Source of the DNA: Chitinophagaceae bacterium UBA4411
GTDB taxonomy: Bacteria; Bacteroidota; Bacteroidia; Chitinophagales; Chitinophagaceae
Assembly: GCA_002400415.1 (NCBI GenBank)
Contig: DGQP01000008.1
Span: 1 to 64,000, forward strand
Direction of reading: 5' to 3'
DNA: 64,000 nucleotides
The position numbers and the translations under genes were made by a program. Positions 59,810 to 64,000 of the stretch are shown here, piece by piece. The first letter of the stretch is position 1; each line of letters starts with the position of its first letter. The notes beneath the pieces were generated by a model. The model saw nothing but the letters and a program-made list of their open reading frames with translations, had not been told where the DNA came from and made no database searches.

Positions 59810-60153
59810 GCCTGCCTGCCGGCAGCCAGGTAAGTAAATTATGAAAAACATTCACGGATACGCTTAGTTCTGCATATTTATCTTTTGCACTGATAGGTCT
59901 CCTTCTCTGCCTTCAGTAATTTAATAAGATTTGAAGATGTAAACCTAAGGGCTATGCTTGCTAACGAATATCTACTGATCGTCCCATTCATTTATCAGCT
60001 GTAGTCCGGGCTAAACGAATATCGCCCCTCCTTAAAAATAACATCAACTACATTAACTTTACTCAGCAGCAGTCCTGACTGATGAATCACCGAATTCCAG
60101 CACAGGAAAAAGCACTGCTCGTTAGCTGCCCTATTAACCGACATTTTATAACG
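59810..60153. other. Intergenic region, little content
   Basis: 344 bp. Near 59815-59824 there is a CTGCCGGCAG palindrome related to the hairpin repeat downstream of ctaD. No gene, clear promoter or terminator is seen in the rest. Confidence 0.4.
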
Positions 60154-60993
60154 ATGAAGTATTTATTATTTATTGCTGCCTTATATGCGACAGAACTAAA
60201 GTCACAATCAACTTTAAATTTTGACAAACGCTTTGTTCAAAGTGAAGATAAATGGGTTGCCTTTAAACCAGACAAAGACAGTTTGTATACTTACGGCTTT
60301 ATTTATATTGATGCGCAAGCTGGCCTGACTTTCAATCTTGAGGGAACTTTTAAAATATTACCGACAGGGGAGCTTATACCCAAAAAGCTTGACAGCACAA
60401 ATATGAAAGTACGATTACAACCAAACAATGTTTTAGTTGCATTCATCCCAGATATCAAATTTCAAGAACTTAAAATTTCAGCAATTCCTGAATGGCTTAA
60501 ATACTATAAAACTGATACGGGTTCTATCGAAAGACTTTATCGCTGGGGTTATATGTATAATGGCTGGGGCGAATGTGCAAAGGCTTTAACATATCTTGAA
60601 AGAGCTGAAAAATTAAATCCGAGATACAAAGGTCTTGCCGTTGAGCTTTCTTTTTCATACAATTGCTTACAACAATATGACAAGGCTGAAGTGATTTTAG
60701 AGGAGGAAATAAAAACAAATTCAACAGACGCATATGTCAATAAAGAGTACATTTATACACTTAGTAATAATAATAAGATCGACAAGGCTGTAAATCAATT
60801 CGAAAAATCAATTAAGGCTTTAAAAGACAATCAATACAACGCTGAAAACTGTTATAACATTCTTCGCTATTATTATATTCAAAAAGACAAAGTAAATTTC
60901 AATAAATGGTATAACATACTTCAGAGCCAGCCTAATGAAAATAAAATGATAACCCGTTATGCCGACAATATGAAGGCAGACATAAATAAATAA
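60154..60993 (+). CDS. TPR-containing secreted protein
   Basis: 279 aa from the ATG at 60154, which starts a short signal peptide (KYLLFIAALYATELKSQ); the frame runs 24 residues further upstream without export sense. An N-terminal beta-rich part of about 120 residues (KDSLYTYGFIYIDAQAGLTFNLEGTFKIL) is followed by at least three TPR-like helical pairs: LYRWGYMYNGWGECAKALTYLERAEKLNPRYKGL, AVELSFSYNCLQQYDKAEVILEEEIKTN, YIYTLSNNNKIDKAVNQFEKSIKAL. It is AT-rich. Probably a periplasmic protein-interaction module; partner unknown. Confidence 0.75.
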   Translation: MKYLLFIAALYATELKSQSTLNFDKRFVQSEDKWVAFKPDKDSLYTYGFIYIDAQAGLTFNLEGTFKILPTGELIPKKLDSTNMKVRLQPNNVLVAFIPDIKFQELKISAIPEWLKYYKTDTGSIERLYRWGYMYNGWGECAKALTYLERAEKLNPRYKGLAVELSFSYNCLQQYDKAEVILEEEIKTNSTDAYVNKEYIYTLSNNNKIDKAVNQFEKSIKALKDNQYNAENCYNILRYYYIQKDKVNFNKWYNILQSQPNENKMITRYADNMKADINK

Positions 60994-61060
60994 TATAACA
61001 GTCAGCAAGCATTTTGCTAAAATATCTGGTGGCATAGGAATCAAAAGAATACATTAAATC

Positions 61061-61477
61061 ATGATGACAAACACCGATAACACCACTCATTTTGCTCCCG
61101 AACTGCATATTCCTAACGGAACATTTGCTATTGATTTTTATATAAACTTCGGGGCTGTTGAGCATTTTTGTTTCCGGAACGATGACGGCAGCATTCATGT
61201 TGCTGAATTAGAAATCAACGGCGCCATTTTTCATGTACATGAAACCATGCATGGGGCGCTTGAACCAATCCATGCAAAAGGGGTGACTGCGGTGATCGGT
61301 TTGTTTGTTCCGGATGTGGAAGAAGTAATGCAGAAAGCTATCCGGGCAGGTGCAACAGTAATTAATCCCACAACAGACCATGATTATGGTTACCGTCAGG
61401 GAATGTTCAAAGACCCTTTTGGACATTTATGGCAAATACAGAAAAAAATACCGCAGAGAAATGATGCCCGGTCCTGA
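61061..61477 (+). CDS. VOC family (glyoxalase/PhnB-like) protein
   Basis: 138 aa. Vicinal oxygen chelate fold of the PhnB type: an N-terminal HFAPELHIPNGTFAIDFYINFGAVEHFCFRNDDGSIHVAELEINGAIFHVHETM and a C-terminal EPIHAKGVTAVIGLFVPDVEEVMQKAIRAGATVINPTTDHDYGYRQGMFKDPFGHLWQIQKKI, with the classic 'R.G...DPFGH.W.I' ending. Possible metal ligands are in the HVHE and DPFGH motifs. The reaction is unknown. Its end overlaps the next GNAT gene. Confidence 0.87.
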   Translation: MMTNTDNTTHFAPELHIPNGTFAIDFYINFGAVEHFCFRNDDGSIHVAELEINGAIFHVHETMHGALEPIHAKGVTAVIGLFVPDVEEVMQKAIRAGATVINPTTDHDYGYRQGMFKDPFGHLWQIQKKIPQRNDARS

Positions 61478-61943
61478 AATCACCTTGCGAAAGACCATTC
61501 TTCCTGATTTGGAATTCTTCTTCCTGTTCCAGCTGGATAAGGAAGCCAACTATTTAGCTGCCTTCACGGCAAAAGACCCCACTGACAAAACAGCCTACCT
61601 CCAGAAATACACCCAACTGGTAAACGACCCGGCTATCAATATGCAGACCATACTCGTGGGTGAGATCATTGTTGGGAGCATCTCCAAATTTGAAATGGAA
61701 GGCCGGGCAGAAATTACTTACTGGATCGATAAACCATTCTGGGCTAAAGGTATTGGCACCCAAGCGCTGACCCTGTTTCTGAACAATGAAACCACGAGAC
61801 CTATTTTCGGGAGGGTGGCTTTTGACAATACCAGTTCACAGAAAGTACTAGTGCACTGCGGTTTTATAAAAATTGGTACGGACAAAGGTTTTGCCAATGC
61901 CCGGCAGGCAGAAACAGAAGAATTCATTTATAAACTGGATTAG
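61461..61943 (+). CDS. GNAT N-acetyltransferase
   Basis: 160 aa with two adjacent ATG codons (61461, 61464) inside the end of the VOC gene. RimJ/RimL-like GNAT: an N-terminal strand ITLRKTILPDLEFFFLFQLDKEANYLAAF, core AEITYWIDKPFWAKGIGTQALTLFLNNETTRPIFGRVAFDNTSSQKVLVHCGFIKIGTD, containing the acetyl-CoA motif (WAKGIGTQA) and the N.aS...L...GF block. It transfers acetyl from acetyl-CoA to an amine, probably of a small molecule or protein N-terminus. The 17-bp overlap suggests translational coupling with the VOC protein. Confidence 0.88.
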   Translation: MMPGPEITLRKTILPDLEFFFLFQLDKEANYLAAFTAKDPTDKTAYLQKYTQLVNDPAINMQTILVGEIIVGSISKFEMEGRAEITYWIDKPFWAKGIGTQALTLFLNNETTRPIFGRVAFDNTSSQKVLVHCGFIKIGTDKGFANARQAETEEFIYKLD

Positions 61944-61990
61944 TAATACCAGTTGTCAAACCCGTTGCCGGCCGGTAATATAAAAACAAG

Positions 61991-62025
61991 AAAGCGGGGC
62001 TACGACTATAGTCCCGCTTTTGTTT
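61991..62025. terminator. Bidirectional Rho-independent terminator
   Basis: AAAGCGGGGCTA (61991-62002) pairs with TAGTCCCGCTTT (62009-62020), 12 bp with one G-T pair, loop CGACTA, then TGTTTT; A-rich on the other side. It lies between the GNAT gene and the convergent DUF2892 gene. Confidence 0.8.
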
Positions 62026-62074
62026 TATCACCAACCAACGACATCTGCCATAGAGATGGCAGAATAAGTCTTTA

Positions 62075-62287
62075 TTATGACCCCTTTTTCCGGGGACAGG
62101 TATTCAGTCCAACTAAAGTATACAGGGGGCAGAAACCCACCAGGCTGGTTAGCAGGAACACCCCGCCCAGCACGACTAACACTAATCCCAGTGTACCAGT
62201 CACAGTTCCGCTGAAATAGAGATATGCTAATACAGCAGCCAGTGCAATGCGGATGATGCGGTCCGCCCCGCCCATGTTTTGTTTCAT
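62075..62287 (-). CDS. DUF2892 (YgaP-like) membrane protein
   Basis: 70 aa. The DUF2892 pattern is complete: MGGADRIIRIALAAVLAYLYFSG, TGTLGLVLVVLGGVFLLTSLVGFCPLYTLVGLNTC, two membrane helices and the CPLYxLxGxxTC motif. In YgaP this domain sits beside a rhodanese; here it stands alone, as is common. Role unknown. It lies 9 bp downstream of the small peptide gene 62297-62395 on the same strand. Confidence 0.92.
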   Translation of the reverse strand: MKQNMGGADRIIRIALAAVLAYLYFSGTVTGTLGLVLVVLGGVFLLTSLVGFCPLYTLVGLNTCPRKKGS

Positions 62288-62296
62288 ATGTTTGGT

Positions 62297-62395
62297 TTAT
62301 CGTTTATCCAACCATTTCACCAGCCACACAATCCCTGCCACCATCGCTATACAGGTCACAGCAACCACTACCGTTCTTTTCCACCTGCTCATCAT
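62297..62395 (-). CDS. Possible small membrane peptide (32 aa)
   Basis: Read directly on the minus strand: two adjacent ATG codons at 62390-62395, then SRWKRTVVVAVTCIAMVAGI and VWLVKWLDKR, stop at 62297-62299. A basic N-terminus, one hydrophobic helix and a basic end fit a single-pass small protein. It lies 9 bp upstream of DUF2892 on the same strand, so it would be cotranscribed. It is too short for sequence alone to prove it is translated. Confidence 0.4.
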   Translation of the reverse strand: MMSRWKRTVVVAVTCIAMVAGIVWLVKWLDKR

Positions 62396-62556
62396 GGTTG
62401 TAAAACTAACCTTCATAAATCCCGCCAGCTGTGACTTTACTCACCAATCTTTATGATTTTTTGCCGGGTTTTTTGCTCCGCAACCCCAGTATCACTATAT
62501 TTAGAAACCTTCCGTTCCTGTTCCAACCACCTCTTGTTACCACCAAAACCAACGAC

Positions 62557-63822
62557 ATGCAATCTTTAGCCCCCGTACAGGCAGCTGAACGGATTAACCT
62601 GATGGATGCCCTGCGGGGAATTGCCATCCTCGGTATTTTTATCGCCAACCTGAACGGATTCAGCTGGTACAATGAAGCAGCACATGCCACCGGCCCTTAC
62701 CTGCTCCCCGGGCTCGATCATAAAATGGGCTTCCTGCACCACCTGTTCATCGAAGGGAAATTCTATTCCATTTTCAGCCTGTTGTTTGGCTGGGGCATTG
62801 CACTCCAATTTAAAAGGGCCGGAGAAAAAGGCGTTAATGCTGCACCAACCATCAAAAGACGGTTGGCCTTTATGTTATTACTGGGCGCCGTTCATTTACT
62901 GATATGGCCGGGTGATATTGTTTTTTTCTATGCCCTGCTTGGCTTTATCCTGCTGCCTTTAAGGAGGTTCTCCAACAAAACGCTGCTGATAACAGGAGCA
63001 GTACTGATACTCTCTCCCATTCTTTTGTACGCGGCTAAATCACATTGGCAATGGCTGAATGCCCCTGCAGGCTTTCTGTATGAAACGGGGGGTAAGCTCG
63101 ATGCAAAATTGTTAAACGCAAATCTTACTACCGACCAGGAGATTGCAGCATATCTCAAAAACGCCAGTTGGTGGGAGGTTTTAAAAGCAGATATATCCGG
63201 CTTTTTTTACCGGTATGGGTATTTATTTTTTGTGAGCAGGGTGCCTAAAGTACTGGGCATGTTCCTGATTGGTTACGTGCTGGGGCGGTCCGGTTTTTAT
63301 ACAAATACAGAGCAGCATAAAAAAACAATATGGATAATCATTGCCGCCGGCCTGCTGGTTGGCTTACCGGCCAATTTTTACCTGGCCCGTTACATGACCT
63401 ATTATATGGGCGATTACTGGAACCTGGGGATAAAAGGTCTTTACCAAACCATATTTTATGCACTGGGTGTGGCGCCGCTGGCTCTCGCTTATGTGGGTTT
63501 GTTTATGGTAAGCTTCCAGACCCATGCCGGGAAAAAATTTTTAATGCTGCTGGCCCCTGTGGGCAGGATGGCGTTTAGTAATTATATCATGCAGTCATTG
63601 ATCGGCAATTTTGTTTTTCTCGGCGCCGGGCTGGGTTATATAGGACAGGTGGGGCCGGTTTATTACACGCTGTTTGGGATCATCATCTTCATCATCCAGA
63701 TCATCCTGAGCACTATCTGGCTGAAATATTTTAATTATGGTCCCATAGAATGGTTATGGCGGAGCGCTACGTATAAAAATTGGCAGCCCATGAAAAAAAG
63801 ACAACAGGTACAGGAAGGATAA
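62557..63822 (+). CDS. DUF418 domain-containing membrane protein
   Basis: 421 aa from the ATG at 62557 (the frame extends upstream but without sense). N-terminal block ERINLMDALRGIAILGIFIANLNGFSWYN, HHLFIEGKFYSIFSLLFGWGIALQFKRA, then VGLFMVSFQTHAGKKFLMLLAPVGRMAFSNYIMQSLIGNFVFLGAGLGYIGQVGPVYYTLFGIIIFIIQIILSTIWLKYFNYGPIEWLWRSATY, which is the DUF418 C-terminal region (GRM..SNY..QS; GP.EWLWR..TY). About ten membrane helices, as in the YeiB family. Function unknown; related to acyltransferase-3-like proteins. Confidence 0.93.
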   Translation: MQSLAPVQAAERINLMDALRGIAILGIFIANLNGFSWYNEAAHATGPYLLPGLDHKMGFLHHLFIEGKFYSIFSLLFGWGIALQFKRAGEKGVNAAPTIKRRLAFMLLLGAVHLLIWPGDIVFFYALLGFILLPLRRFSNKTLLITGAVLILSPILLYAAKSHWQWLNAPAGFLYETGGKLDAKLLNANLTTDQEIAAYLKNASWWEVLKADISGFFYRYGYLFFVSRVPKVLGMFLIGYVLGRSGFYTNTEQHKKTIWIIIAAGLLVGLPANFYLARYMTYYMGDYWNLGIKGLYQTIFYALGVAPLALAYVGLFMVSFQTHAGKKFLMLLAPVGRMAFSNYIMQSLIGNFVFLGAGLGYIGQVGPVYYTLFGIIIFIIQIILSTIWLKYFNYGPIEWLWRSATYKNWQPMKKRQQVQEG

Positions 63823-63919
63823 AAGAAGGGAAACGGGCAGTCTGAAAAACAGGCCCATTATTCCGGTTGCGGACTGCACAACTATTCAATCACCAGCTAA
63901 TACATTTTAAAACGGTTTT

Positions 63920-64000
63920 ATGAAAAGCAAAATCATCATCCTGCTCCTGTTTATCGGAGTGTTTGCTTACGGACAGGCAGACAGTACAGATATAATCGTA
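63920..64000 (+). CDS. Partial gene: N-terminus of a secreted protein
   Basis: An ATG at 63920 opens MKSKIIILLLFIGVFAYGQA followed by DSTDIIV, a typical signal peptide with cleavage after YGQ. The frame is open to the end of the window; the rest of the gene lies outside. It follows DUF418 on the same strand, 97 bp away. Confidence 0.6.
   Translation, partial: MKSKIIILLLFIGVFAYGQADSTDIIV

Overview
The window looks like a chromosomal segment of a Bacteroidota bacterium, most likely family Chitinophagaceae. The support is: TAnnTTTG-type -7 promoter elements, often only a few bases ahead of the start codon; a SGNH hydrolase with a Por/type IX secretion C-terminal domain; many families typical of this group (DUF3078, DUF5522, DUF6787, DUF5063); and an alternative complex III plus cytochrome oxidase gene cluster in the order usual for Bacteroidota. 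No plasmid, phage or CRISPR signature was seen.

Layout. 1-6.1 kb is accessory, repeat-rich DNA: a broken 5' copy of a GNAT gene, a small sigma-70-like factor diverging from a small membrane protein, four copies of a dispersed intergenic repeat, a 21-bp tandem array, then a double-GNAT protein, DUF2809, DUF1801 and an AT-rich orphan gene. 6.1-24.2 kb is a mosaic of housekeeping and metabolic genes: FabH, a lipid kinase, a membrane patatin, heme A synthase, RNase HII, a Sua5/YciO-type protein, a cupin-like protein, a 2-oxoacid:ferredoxin oxidoreductase beta subunit, an AhpD-like protein, a c-type cytochrome, an acyl-CoA dehydrogenase with its MarR regulator, a secreted SGNH hydrolase, an alpha/beta hydrolase and a GT2 glycosyltransferase. 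24.2-29.5 kb holds an OppC-like permease and a minus-strand operon Lrp - flippase - Wzz-like - O-antigen ligase. 29.6-29.9 kb carries an unusual tRNA-like RNA gene with its own promoter and terminator. 30.2-34.3 kb has a lipoprotein, DUF3078, TrmB, DUF5522, an alkyltransferase-like protein and a membrane protein.

34.3-50.7 kb is one long minus-strand respiratory cluster read from 50.7 kb downwards: actABCDEF (alternative complex III, quinol to cytochrome c), ctaC, ctaD, ctaB (heme O synthase), two subunit III genes and subunit IV, then, behind a strong hairpin, SCO1/SenC and DUF420. With the heme A synthase at 10.9-12.0 kb this gives electron transfer from quinol to oxygen plus the heme and copper insertion factors. 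Several different intergenic repeat types sit between the act/cta genes. 50.9-64 kb has a DUF6787-PurN fusion, a CarboxypepD_reg-like protein, a TMEM175 channel, a beta-lactamase-like serine hydrolase, several unassigned small secreted proteins, a membrane-bound winged-helix regulator beside a BNR-repeat lipoprotein, a TPR protein, a VOC-GNAT pair, DUF2892, a possible 32-residue membrane peptide, DUF418 and the start of a secreted protein cut by the window edge.

The most unusual item is the 172-nt tRNA-like RNA at 29665-29836. It has complete acceptor, D, anticodon and T arms, but its variable arm is about 100 nt long and itself structured, and its anticodon loop is non-canonical.
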